Of a DNA stretch of 26,234 nt, positions 14,875-22,227 are shown in pieces. Source of the stretch: Bacteroidales bacterium (GTDB lineage Bacteria > Bacteroidota > Bacteroidia > Bacteroidales > UBA1556); NCBI GenBank assembly GCA_029939445.1, contig JAOZSY010000003.1, forward strand, positions 9,645 through 35,878, written 5' to 3'. Positions within the stretch are counted from its first letter, which is position 1; each line of letters opens with the position of its first letter. The notes beneath the pieces are model-generated. The model was not told the origin of the DNA and did not search any database. It saw only the letters and a list, made by a program, of their open reading frames with translations. Both the position numbers and the translations under genes were made by a program.

Positions 14875-15228
14875 ATGTTAAATCGTTATGAAACCGTTTT
14901 CATTTTGACTCCCGTTTTATCTGAAGATCAGGTAAAGGAAGCGGTAAAGAAGTATCATGATTTAATCACTAAAGCTGGTGGTAAAATTATGAATGAAGAG
15001 AATTGGGGTTTGAGAAAGTTAGCCTATAATATTCGCAAGAAATCTACAGGATTTTATAATCTAGTAGAATTTCAAACAGAAGGAAAAGAAATCCAAGATT
15101 ATGAAGTTGCATTTAAGCGTGACGAAAAAATCTTACGTTTCCTTACAGTTAAATTAGACAAGCACGCAGAGGCATATGCTACTCGTCGTATTAAGAAGAA
15201 GAAAGATGCTGCGGAAGCTAAAAACTAA
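14875..15228 (+). CDS. rpsF: 30S ribosomal protein S6
   Basis: 117 aa with the S6 pattern throughout: NRYETVFILTP at the start, AGGKIMNEENWGLRKLAYNIRKKSTGFYNLVEF in the middle, and FKRDEKILRFLTVKLDKHA at the end. S6 binds the central domain of 16S rRNA together with S18. The extra Lys-rich tail (RRIKKKKDAAEAKN) is common in this phylum. First gene of rpsF-rpsR-rplI; the A-rich leader just upstream replaces a Shine-Dalgarno site, as is usual in Bacteroidota. No ssb or priB lies between rpsF and rpsR. Confidence 0.97.
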   Translation: MLNRYETVFILTPVLSEDQVKEAVKKYHDLITKAGGKIMNEENWGLRKLAYNIRKKSTGFYNLVEFQTEGKEIQDYEVAFKRDEKILRFLTVKLDKHAEAYATRRIKKKKDAAEAKN

Positions 15229-15249
15229 TCCTTTAAATTGTAATTAAAC

Positions 15250-15516
15250 ATGGCAACAAGTTCAGAAATTAGATATCTTACTCCAATAGCAGTAGATACA
15301 AAGAAGAAAAAATACTGTCGTTTCAAAAAACTAGGTATTAAATTCATTGATTATAAGGATGCAGATTTCCTTATGCGTTTTGTTAATGAGCAAGGAAAAA
15401 TTCTTCCTCGTCGTTTAACAGGAACATCATTAAAATATCAAAAGAAAGTGGCTCAAGCTGTTAAAAGGGCTCGTCACATTGCATTAATGCCTTACGTAGG
15501 TGATCTTTTAAAATAG
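15250..15516 (+). CDS. rpsR: 30S ribosomal protein S18
   Basis: 88 aa. It has the S18 core: KKKKYCRFKKLG, IDYKDADFLMRFV, GKILPRRLTGTSLKYQKKVAQAVKRARHIALMPY. It sits on 16S rRNA as a pair with S6. Only one Cys (in YCRFK) is present, which is a Zn-independent form. It lies 21 bases after rpsF and 7 before rplI, clearly one transcript. Confidence 0.97.
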   Translation: MATSSEIRYLTPIAVDTKKKKYCRFKKLGIKFIDYKDADFLMRFVNEQGKILPRRLTGTSLKYQKKVAQAVKRARHIALMPYVGDLLK

Positions 15517-15523
15517 AAAAATT

Positions 15524-15973
15524 ATGAAAGTTATATTAAAACAAGATATCGCCAAATTAGGATTTATTAACGACACCATTAATGTAAAAGATGGATATGC
15601 TCGTAATTACCTAATCCCTCGTGGAGTTGCTATTCAGGCTACTGAGCAGAATGTTAAGATTCTTGCTGAAGTATTGAAGCAAAAGGCGCATAAAGAAGAG
15701 AAAATTCGCACAGATGCTCAAGAATTAGCAAATGCAATTGAAGCTGTTAAGCTTACTATTGGTGCTAAAGTTGGTACTAGCGGGAAAATATTTGGTTCTG
15801 TAAACGCAATGCAAGTTGCAAATGCGCTTAAAGAGCAAGGTAAAATTGAAATTGACAGAAAGAAAATTGTTGTTGATAGTGATAAAATTAAAGAAGTAGG
15901 TGAGTATACTGCTATGGTGAATCTACACCGTGAAGTGAAAGCTACACTTAATATTGAAGTAGTCGCTGAATAA
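15524..15973 (+). CDS. rplI: 50S ribosomal protein L9
   Basis: 149 aa, normal length. The N-terminal domain has the L9 signature GxIND..NVKDGYARNYLIPRGVAI (residues about 13-37), followed by the long connecting helix (EVLKQKAHKEEKIRTDAQELANAIEA) and the C-terminal domain with GKIFGSVNAMQVANAL and the closing VKATLNIEVVAE. It binds domain V of 23S rRNA near the L1 stalk. Last gene of the operon; a strong terminator begins 23 bases after the stop. Confidence 0.97.
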   Translation: MKVILKQDIAKLGFINDTINVKDGYARNYLIPRGVAIQATEQNVKILAEVLKQKAHKEEKIRTDAQELANAIEAVKLTIGAKVGTSGKIFGSVNAMQVANALKEQGKIEIDRKKIVVDSDKIKEVGEYTAMVNLHREVKATLNIEVVAE

Positions 15974-15995
15974 TAATTTTATTCTTCAAAATATT

Positions 15996-16031
15996 AAAAT
16001 CTCACTATTTAAGTATAGTGAGATTTTTTTT
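15996..16031 (+). terminator. Intrinsic terminator of the rpsF-rpsR-rplI operon
   Basis: A perfect 13-bp stem, AAAATCTCACTAT (15996-16008) and ATAGTGAGATTTT (16015-16027), with a 6-base loop, merges into an eight-T run. The A run on the left makes it potentially bidirectional, though no minus-strand gene converges here. Confidence 0.9.
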
Positions 16032-16032
16032 G

Positions 16033-16040
16033 TAGTTTTG
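16033..16040 (+). promoter_or_regulatory. -7 box for the RNA methyltransferase gene
   Basis: TAGTTTTG matches TAnnTTTG directly after the ribosomal-operon terminator and 58 bases before the methyltransferase ATG. The -33 position would fall in the terminator stem, and no TTTG is found there, so the assignment is modest. Confidence 0.35.
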
Positions 16041-16098
16041 GTAAGTATTATTCAATTACTTGCATTGCTATAATATATAATCAATTAAATAGAACATT

Positions 16099-16839
16099 AT
16101 GCTCAGTAAAAGTCAGATAAAAAGTATAAAGGCTCTTCATAAAAGTAAATTTCGTAATAAAGAAGAGAAATTTATTGTAGAAGGAGCAAAGATTATTGAT
16201 GAATTTATAAGTAGTAATTATACTATTATTGCTATTTATGGAGTTGAAGAATGGACAGAGAAGCATATTAATAGATCATTAAATATTATTAAGGTATCTG
16301 CAAAAGAATTACAAACAATCAGTCTACTGAAAACACCGAATCAGGTATTAGCAGTGGTTGCTTATCCTGAAGTTGTGAGCTTGAATTATGAAAATAATGA
16401 CTTATGTTTGGCATTGGATACTATTCAGGACCCAGGAAATTTGGGAACTATTATTAGAATTGCTGATTGGTTTGGTATTATGAAGATCATTTGCTCTAAA
16501 GAAACTGCTGATGCCTATAATCCTAAGGTAGTGCAAGCAACAATGGGCGCAATTACTCGTGTGAATATTGAATATACTGATTTAGCACAATGGCTTACTA
16601 ATTTGCCAGTAGATGTTAATGTGTATGGTACATTATTAGATGGAGATAATATGTATGAAACTAATTTAGCGAAGAGCGGAATTATCGTTGTTGGTAATGA
16701 GGGAAATGGTATTTCTGCAGAGGTTCAAAAAGCTATTACTCATAAAATAAAAATACCATCATATGCCTATTCAAAGATGGAATCGCTTAATGTAGCAGTA
16801 GCTACCTCTATTGTATGCGCTGAGTTTAGAAGACCTTAG
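16099..16839 (+). CDS. SpoU/TrmH-family RNA 2'-O-methyltransferase
   Basis: 246 aa. The N-terminal substrate-binding domain (KSQIKSIKALHKSKFRNKEEKFIVEG, residues 3-28) precedes a SPOUT knot domain with its three motifs: LALDTIQDPGNLGTIIRIADWFGI, IIVVGNEGNGIS and IKIPSYAYSKMESLNVAVATSIV. The conserved Asn and Arg of motif 1 and the Asn of motif 3 are present. It transfers a methyl from SAM to a ribose 2'-OH of rRNA or tRNA; RlmB-like 23S rRNA activity is possible, but the exact nucleotide is not shown. It follows the ribosomal operon but has its own promoter candidate, and is 10 bases ahead of the next gene, so the two are probably co-transcribed. Confidence 0.9.
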   Translation: MLSKSQIKSIKALHKSKFRNKEEKFIVEGAKIIDEFISSNYTIIAIYGVEEWTEKHINRSLNIIKVSAKELQTISLLKTPNQVLAVVAYPEVVSLNYENNDLCLALDTIQDPGNLGTIIRIADWFGIMKIICSKETADAYNPKVVQATMGAITRVNIEYTDLAQWLTNLPVDVNVYGTLLDGDNMYETNLAKSGIIVVGNEGNGISAEVQKAITHKIKIPSYAYSKMESLNVAVATSIVCAEFRRP

Positions 16840-16849
16840 TTAATATATT

Positions 16850-17440
16850 ATGCGAAAAATTCTTTTTATAGTTTTTATTATTATATCAGTTCAATTTACT
16901 GCTACTGCTCAATATTCTATAGGAATTTCTTTGTCAGGTATTGGTTATCATCCAAAAAAAGAAAAATATGATAATGTAAATATGTATAAGTGGTCTATAG
17001 ATAAGAAAGGACAATTTGTAGCATTTTCTTCTATTACTTTTTTCTTTTCTTATAGATTTAATGATTATGTTGGTGCTAAGGTAATGCAGTCTCTTGTACT
17101 AAGTGACTGTGCAGGGCATTTTGCTGGAATTACTCATTTTGGAATTGATTTGCATGATGATATTATTGGAATGAAAAGCCCTAATCATCAATTGAGTGCC
17201 ACCTTTGGCCCTTTCTGGTATTATCGTAAAAATTGGAATGAGAATCCTAATTATGTACAAGATTTAGATTATTTAGAATCTTCACAAAACAAGAAATGGG
17301 AAACTAGGTTTGTTTGGCATGGAGGGCAAATTGAGTATTCATACCTAATTCCAGAGAGTAATACTGCTATTACTGTTAATTTCTTGCCTGCAATTCCTTA
17401 TTTATACACTCTCGGATTAGGAGCAAAGTATTTGCCATAA
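16850..17440 (+). CDS. Exported protein of unknown function, possible small outer-membrane barrel
   Basis: 196 aa and not recognised. A clear signal peptide (MRKILFIVFIIISVQFTATAQ, cut near residue 21) sends it across the inner membrane. The mature part is rich in aromatic residues with alternating patterns (YSIGISLSGIGY, FSSITFFFSYRFNDYVGAKVM, HQLSATFGPFWYYRK, GGQIEYSYLIPESNTAITVNF, YLYTLGLGAKYLP) and ends in short hydrophobic strands, as in small outer-membrane beta-barrels. There is no T9SS domain or lipobox. It lies 10 bases after the RNA methyltransferase stop, so it is likely co-transcribed, though the roles look unrelated. It converges on the glycosyltransferase gene. Confidence 0.7.
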   Translation: MRKILFIVFIIISVQFTATAQYSIGISLSGIGYHPKKEKYDNVNMYKWSIDKKGQFVAFSSITFFFSYRFNDYVGAKVMQSLVLSDCAGHFAGITHFGIDLHDDIIGMKSPNHQLSATFGPFWYYRKNWNENPNYVQDLDYLESSQNKKWETRFVWHGGQIEYSYLIPESNTAITVNFLPAIPYLYTLGLGAKYLP

Positions 17441-17569
17441 AGACTATGTTTAGTTGTCGCTAATAGTATAAAGTGTAGAAAACGTATTGATAATCAGTCA
17501 ATAATAATGAAAATAGTAATTTTGTAAAAGAATAATATGATTATATTTAGTAATACCAATTCAAAGTAA

Positions 17570-18817
17570 TTATTTCAATAAATCTACTAATGCTTTAGTA
17601 GTGTTTTTTCTAGAATATTTTTCAGAAATAGTATTGCTTTTCTTTGAATATAAATCTTTAAGACTACTATCCTTAATGTTACTTATATCTTCATATGAAT
17701 AGTATAATCCAGAATTTGTTTCAGCAATAATACTTTCCGCATCTCCATTTATAGGTCCTATGGCTAAAATTGGCGTTTTAGATCCTAGGTATTCAAACAA
17801 TTTACCAGTAAGTATTCCCTCGTTTTGAGGTACTTTTGGTATTAGTAATAGAAGAATTCCAGCATTTATCATCTCCTGAGTAATCTTACTATGAGGAATA
17901 GCCTTTTGAAATATAAAGTTGTCTATAACATTATAACTTTCAACCATCTCTTTAAACTCGCGGGGTATGCTACCAATAAAATGAAATTTATAAATTGGAA
18001 ATCTTTTTGATAGCTCAATTATTTCCATTAGTGGATAGTCGGTTGTAATGGTTCCAGTATAAACTATATTAGTATTTTTCTTTACTGCTTTAAATTTATC
18101 CTTAGCGAAATCAAGTTCATCATAGCCATTAGTAATCACTCTTATATTTGCTTTACTATATCTATTTTGTAGTGTTTTCTGAATACTTGGACTTACAGTA
18201 ATAGTAATGTCTGATTTTTCAATAACTGCTTTTTCGTAATTATGATCAATCTTGCGGGCTAGTGAACTTGGATAAAATTTATCATAAAAATAAATATCGG
18301 TCCAAGGATCACGTAGATCTGCAATCCATTTAATACTGGGAAATTTCTTTTTTATACTTAAGCCAATTAGCTGAGTAGAGTGAGGTGGACTAGTTGTGAT
18401 TACAGTTTCTATATTATGCTCACTAATAAGCTCAATAGCTTTTTTTAGTGCATATTTATTCCATCCTTTTCGTGGGTCAGGAATAAAGAAATTACCTCTA
18501 ACAAAGCGAGCGGCTTTTTGTATAATATTTGGCTCTTGCTCATTACTAAATCCTCCGTATGGAATCTCTTTATTCTTTTTCAGTGATGTATAAAGGCTAT
18601 AAAGTTCAAAAGTTTTTGTTCTGAAAGTAATGTTATTGCTTGCCTCCTCAATAAGAGATTCGTCTTTTTGAGGATACGAAGCGAGCTTGTCGTCTACAGT
18701 AAGTACAATAGGCTCATAATTATGAGCACTAAGGTATTTAGCAAACTTCAACCATCGCTGAACTCCCGCTCCACCTGATGGTGGCCAATAATATGTTATA
18801 ATAAGAACCTTTTTCAA
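17570..18817 (-). CDS. GT4-type glycosyltransferase
   Basis: A 415-aa GT-B fold enzyme of glycosyltransferase family 4 type. The N-terminal Rossmann lobe begins KKVLIITYYWPPSGGAGVQR with the Gly-rich acceptor loop, and has TTSPPHSTQLIGLSIKKKF and WIADLRDPWTD (about residues 165-175), typical of bacterial surface-glycan transferases. The C-terminal donor lobe includes IVYTGTITTDYP, FHFIGSIP and the EGILTGKLFEYLGSKTPILAIGP block with the E-x7-E-like donor motif. It is probably cytosolic and peripheral to the membrane, adding a sugar to a lipid-linked or polysaccharide precursor; donor and acceptor are unknown. It is the last gene of a tight operon, 2 bases after the YfhO-like gene, whose own fold suggests lipid-linked glycan work. 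Confidence 0.88.
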   Translation of the reverse strand: MKKVLIITYYWPPSGGAGVQRWLKFAKYLSAHNYEPIVLTVDDKLASYPQKDESLIEEASNNITFRTKTFELYSLYTSLKKNKEIPYGGFSNEQEPNIIQKAARFVRGNFFIPDPRKGWNKYALKKAIELISEHNIETVITTSPPHSTQLIGLSIKKKFPSIKWIADLRDPWTDIYFYDKFYPSSLARKIDHNYEKAVIEKSDITITVSPSIQKTLQNRYSKANIRVITNGYDELDFAKDKFKAVKKNTNIVYTGTITTDYPLMEIIELSKRFPIYKFHFIGSIPREFKEMVESYNVIDNFIFQKAIPHSKITQEMINAGILLLLIPKVPQNEGILTGKLFEYLGSKTPILAIGPINGDAESIIAETNSGLYYSYEDISNIKDSSLKDLYSKKSNTISEKYSRKNTTKALVDLLK

Positions 18818-18819
18818 AA

Positions 18820-21558
18820 TTAGCTTTCTTTTGTTAAACTAGTTTTTGCCTCCAAAGCTATAACTCCCATAACTAATAGAATTAATATTAATGAGGATAT
18901 GAAAGTTATTTTCTTACCAATAAAATAAGATTCTGGCTCAAACTTCCATTCTATTTTATGATCTCCAGCAGGAATAACCATTGCTCGAAGTAAATAATCA
19001 GCTCTTATATATTCAGTTTTCACACCATCAATATATACATTCCAACCTGCGTCATAATATATTTCTGAGAAAATAGCTAGTTGAGGCGATTCTGCATGAG
19101 AAACATAAGTTAACAAATTTGGTAAGTATTGTGTTAAGTTAATTCTTGCAGATGGTTGATAATTAAATCTGTTTTTATCAAAATATGATTCAAACTTCTT
19201 GTCAATAATTGCAGTCTGCTGAGGCTTAAAATTAGAAATAATCCTAACTTTAAACTGAGTTTTAGCCAAGGCTTTTCCTCCTTGTATATTTGAAATGTCT
19301 ATAAAATTAATAGAAGTATCCATTGGGTTATTTCCAATAATGTATTCTATACCATTAGCTAAGTTTAATCTGCTAATATCAAAATCTATTTTTTGACCAA
19401 GAGTAGAAGTGATGATAATAGGTGTAGTATTCAGTATAGTATCAATCTTAGACATTGGCCTTCCATAAATTTCAATATTTGATTTATCGTCAATAATAGA
19501 AATTTCAATGGCTGTGCCTAGGTGAATAATCTCTTGATCGGGATTAGAAACAAATTGCTTATTCATAACAAACCAAACATTGCCCAAAGCATCAGGATTT
19601 CGTTGTGCCATTGGTGCTCCACCTTGGCCTGATACAATAAAATATTTGGTATTCAGCATATTCAATACATGCATATTCCCTCGTGAAAGATGATGCTCTA
19701 TAACATCTTGATATCTACGTAATTTAGCGCCATGATATCCTCCAATAGATTTGTGATAGTATGAAGTAGAAGCATCATTAAATGTACTCAAGGTAGTATT
19801 GAAAACTCTAAAGTTAGGATCCTTATCTTGCATTATTTGCATATTTGCTTGTGTAGCTTTATAAGGAGTTTTTATATTAGATTTTCTTTCATAGTTATCG
19901 TCATTAATATATCTTCTATCTACGCTGATAATATCTGTAAGCATCAATATGGTTAGTCCGATAAGTAGTACATTCTTATTAATTTTCTTTAAAGAGTATA
20001 TGAAAATAATACCAGCTCCAAATACTATAAAAATAAAGCTACGTATAGCATCAGAAGCAAAAATATCCATTCGCACTGTAACCAAATCATCAAATAATTG
20101 TTGATAGAGTGATGCTTGCTGTGGATATTTATTTTGAAGATCAATTAATTGCGCAATATCTCTATCGCTTAAGAAAGTGAATATATTGGGCATTAGGTAA
20201 AATAATAAACTAAGGCCTGCGGTTAAACTCAATGAAATATAGAAATATTTCATATTCTCTTTAATTAACTCGGGCTTCTTAATGATATTATTTAATGCAA
20301 TAAATGCTAATATCACCATGGTGAGTTCAGCAATAACAAGAATTGTAGAAACTGTACGGAATTTATTATAGCCTGGCATATAATCGAAAAAGAGGTCTGT
20401 AAACCACATCATATTATGGCCCCAAGCCAAGAAAATACTTAAAATGGTTACAGCAAATATTGCCCACTTCATTCTACCTTTTACTATAAATAATCCAAAG
20501 ATAAATAGGAAAACTACTATTGCACCAACATATACAGGCCCTGATGTCATTGGCTGACTTCCCCAATATGAACCCATAGATGCAATGTTTTGTTTGAAAC
20601 GTGGGTCTGATACTTTTTTTAGAGATTCTTCGGCATACATACCAATGGGAATACTTCCACCACCTTTTGCGTTAGGAATCATTAGTGTTAGAGTCTCCTC
20701 TTTGCCATAGCTCCATTGTGTAGCATAATCGCGATCCAAGCCGCTAGATTTTATTTTATGATCGAAACTAAGCTCCGAAGCTCCACGAATAGTATAAGGG
20801 GAGTATTCCATGGTTGTCCAATAGTTTCCTGAGTTTACTGCAATTGCAAGTATTAATCCCAATAATAAAACGCCAATGGATTTGCCAAAGTGCCCAAATT
20901 CTTTTTCTTTTATTGCACCATATAACTCAGCAATACCATATACGAGCACTATAAAGCCAAGGTAATAGGTTATTTGAGCATGATTTGAGTATAGTTCTAA
21001 AGCCATAAAAAGACTAAATAGCACACCGCCCATTAAATATTTGCGATGCTTGAAAGTGTATATTACAAATGCCAAAGTTGGAGCCATATAGCCAATGGCA
21101 TGTGCTTTTGTATTATGACCAGCTCCCAGAATAATAAAATAATAGGAGGAAAATCCATAAACTATAGAGGCTAATATGCTGAGCCAAGGATCAACTCCTA
21201 ATACTAGCATTAGAATAAAAAAGCCAAGCATATATAAGAATACATAATCTGCAGGGCGATTGATTTTCAATCTGAATAAATAGCTATCAATATATCTTAA
21301 TAAATTCTCACTATGAGCAACAGATATTTGATATGCTGGCATTCCGCCAAACATAGAGTTAGTCCAAAGGGCTTCCTCTCCGTATGCTTTTCGGTAATCA
21401 TTAATTTCTTTTGACATGCCAACATACGTATTCCTATCGTGTTGCTTAAGTACTTTGCCTTGCCATAGAGGGCCAAAGTAAACTATGCTTATGGATAAGA
21501 ATATTATAATTGCTGCAATATGTGGCAGGTAATTTTTAAAATTAAACTTATTGCTCAT
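18820..21558 (-). CDS. YfhO-family multi-pass membrane protein
   Basis: 912 aa, with roughly a dozen membrane helices in the first two thirds, a large soluble part near residues 550-870, and a final helix (FISSLILILLVMGVIALE). Blocks typical of PF09586 (YfhO) and related GT-C-like proteins: LWQGKVLKQHD, EALWTNSMFGGMPAYQIS, GVDPWLSILASIVYGFSSYYFIILGAGHNTKAHA, TMEYSPYTIRG and the C-terminal EIYYDAGWNVYIDG...RADYLLRAMVIPAG. YfhO of B. subtilis has been linked to glycosylation of lipoteichoic acid; in Bacteroidota the acceptor is unknown. Acidic residues in the first outer loop (HDR) would be the catalytic candidates. Overlap-close spacing to the GT4 gene and to DUF4834 supports a shared role in surface glycan. 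Confidence 0.87.
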   Translation of the reverse strand: MSNKFNFKNYLPHIAAIIIFLSISIVYFGPLWQGKVLKQHDRNTYVGMSKEINDYRKAYGEEALWTNSMFGGMPAYQISVAHSENLLRYIDSYLFRLKINRPADYVFLYMLGFFILMLVLGVDPWLSILASIVYGFSSYYFIILGAGHNTKAHAIGYMAPTLAFVIYTFKHRKYLMGGVLFSLFMALELYSNHAQITYYLGFIVLVYGIAELYGAIKEKEFGHFGKSIGVLLLGLILAIAVNSGNYWTTMEYSPYTIRGASELSFDHKIKSSGLDRDYATQWSYGKEETLTLMIPNAKGGGSIPIGMYAEESLKKVSDPRFKQNIASMGSYWGSQPMTSGPVYVGAIVVFLFIFGLFIVKGRMKWAIFAVTILSIFLAWGHNMMWFTDLFFDYMPGYNKFRTVSTILVIAELTMVILAFIALNNIIKKPELIKENMKYFYISLSLTAGLSLLFYLMPNIFTFLSDRDIAQLIDLQNKYPQQASLYQQLFDDLVTVRMDIFASDAIRSFIFIVFGAGIIFIYSLKKINKNVLLIGLTILMLTDIISVDRRYINDDNYERKSNIKTPYKATQANMQIMQDKDPNFRVFNTTLSTFNDASTSYYHKSIGGYHGAKLRRYQDVIEHHLSRGNMHVLNMLNTKYFIVSGQGGAPMAQRNPDALGNVWFVMNKQFVSNPDQEIIHLGTAIEISIIDDKSNIEIYGRPMSKIDTILNTTPIIITSTLGQKIDFDISRLNLANGIEYIIGNNPMDTSINFIDISNIQGGKALAKTQFKVRIISNFKPQQTAIIDKKFESYFDKNRFNYQPSARINLTQYLPNLLTYVSHAESPQLAIFSEIYYDAGWNVYIDGVKTEYIRADYLLRAMVIPAGDHKIEWKFEPESYFIGKKITFISSLILILLVMGVIALEAKTSLTKES

Positions 21559-21566
21559 AGTTTTCT

Positions 21567-21839
21567 TTATTTATCTTCTTTAAATTCTTCAAATTCAATA
21601 TAATCACCAAGGTCTTCTTTCTTTGTGGTATTAGATTTCTGCTTTTCCGAAGCAGAAACTCTTACCTCTCCTTCATTGTTTTTTGCTTGTTCTGGATCTA
21701 CAAATCCTTGCTGTTCGTTAAATCTTTCTTGGGCTTTCTTTATCCATCGTTGTGCAAAAAAAGGTAATACAAACTTAACTATTAGCTTAAAGCCATAATA
21801 GAAAAGCATTAATATCAGTAATGTTCTTAAAAATGTCAT
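21567..21839 (-). CDS. DUF4834 small membrane protein
   Basis: 90 aa. One N-terminal hydrophobic helix (about residues 4-30, LRTLLILMLFYYGFKLIVKFVLPFFA) precedes a basic segment and an acidic, probably disordered tail rich in Lys and Glu. The YYGFKLIVKFVLPFF stretch fits the DUF4834 (PF16118) pattern I know from Bacteroidota; function is unknown. It heads the operon DUF4834 > YfhO > GT4, only 8 bases before the YfhO start. A one-mismatch -7 candidate (minus strand, TATCTTCG at 21919-21912) and a GGCTAT-TATT-ATAGCC hairpin at 21883-21898 lie upstream. Confidence 0.75.
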   Translation of the reverse strand: MTFLRTLLILMLFYYGFKLIVKFVLPFFAQRWIKKAQERFNEQQGFVDPEQAKNNEGEVRVSASEKQKSNTTKKEDLGDYIEFEEFKEDK

Positions 21840-22227
21840 ATTTATTTAATTTGTGTTTAGCATAACACATTATTATTGCTAAGGCTATTATTATAGCCGA
21901 TATTTAATTTGCGAAGATAAAAAAAATACCCTCATATTTTTCCTCAAAAAAATCTTACTAATATGTCAAAATACACAATTTATTTTACTAATTTTGTCCG
22001 TTGCTTAATAATTATATAAAAGATTAATTATCAGCAATATGTGTAATTATTGCATGATTTAGCATATATATTGTTATCTTTTCAATAATTGATTATTCAA
22101 TTATTGCTATAATTAATAACGATATTTTAAAGTTATAGTGCTTAATATTGAATTAAATAACTTTTTTAATTCATATTGAAGAATTGGAAGTAGAAGAAAT
22201 AAAAAATTGAATTACAAGAAATAGAAT
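21840..22227. other. Gap between DUF4834 and the SNF2 gene, with leader and inverted repeats
   Basis: 388 bases with no ORF worth calling. Left part (minus-strand side): the hairpin GGCTAT-TATT-ATAGCC at 21883-21898 and a weak -7 box for DUF4834. Right part (plus strand): TAATTTTG at 21989-21996, then a 231-base leader containing GCAATA-N8-TATTGC (22034-22053) and the perfect inverted repeat CAATAATTG-N6-CAATTATTG (22083-22106). No riboswitch family was recognised. Confidence 0.6.
21989..21996 (+). promoter_or_regulatory. -7 box, possible SNF2 promoter
   Basis: TAATTTTG followed by TCCG is an exact TAnnTTTG match, but it lies 231 bases before the SNF2 ATG and has no TTTG at the -33 position. 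A closer promoter in the A+T-rich leader cannot be excluded. Confidence 0.35.

Noticed and set aside
17517..17524. TAATTTTG in the gap between convergent genes as a promoter
   Set aside because: Followed only by a ten-codon frame and then antisense of the glycosyltransferase; no -33 element.
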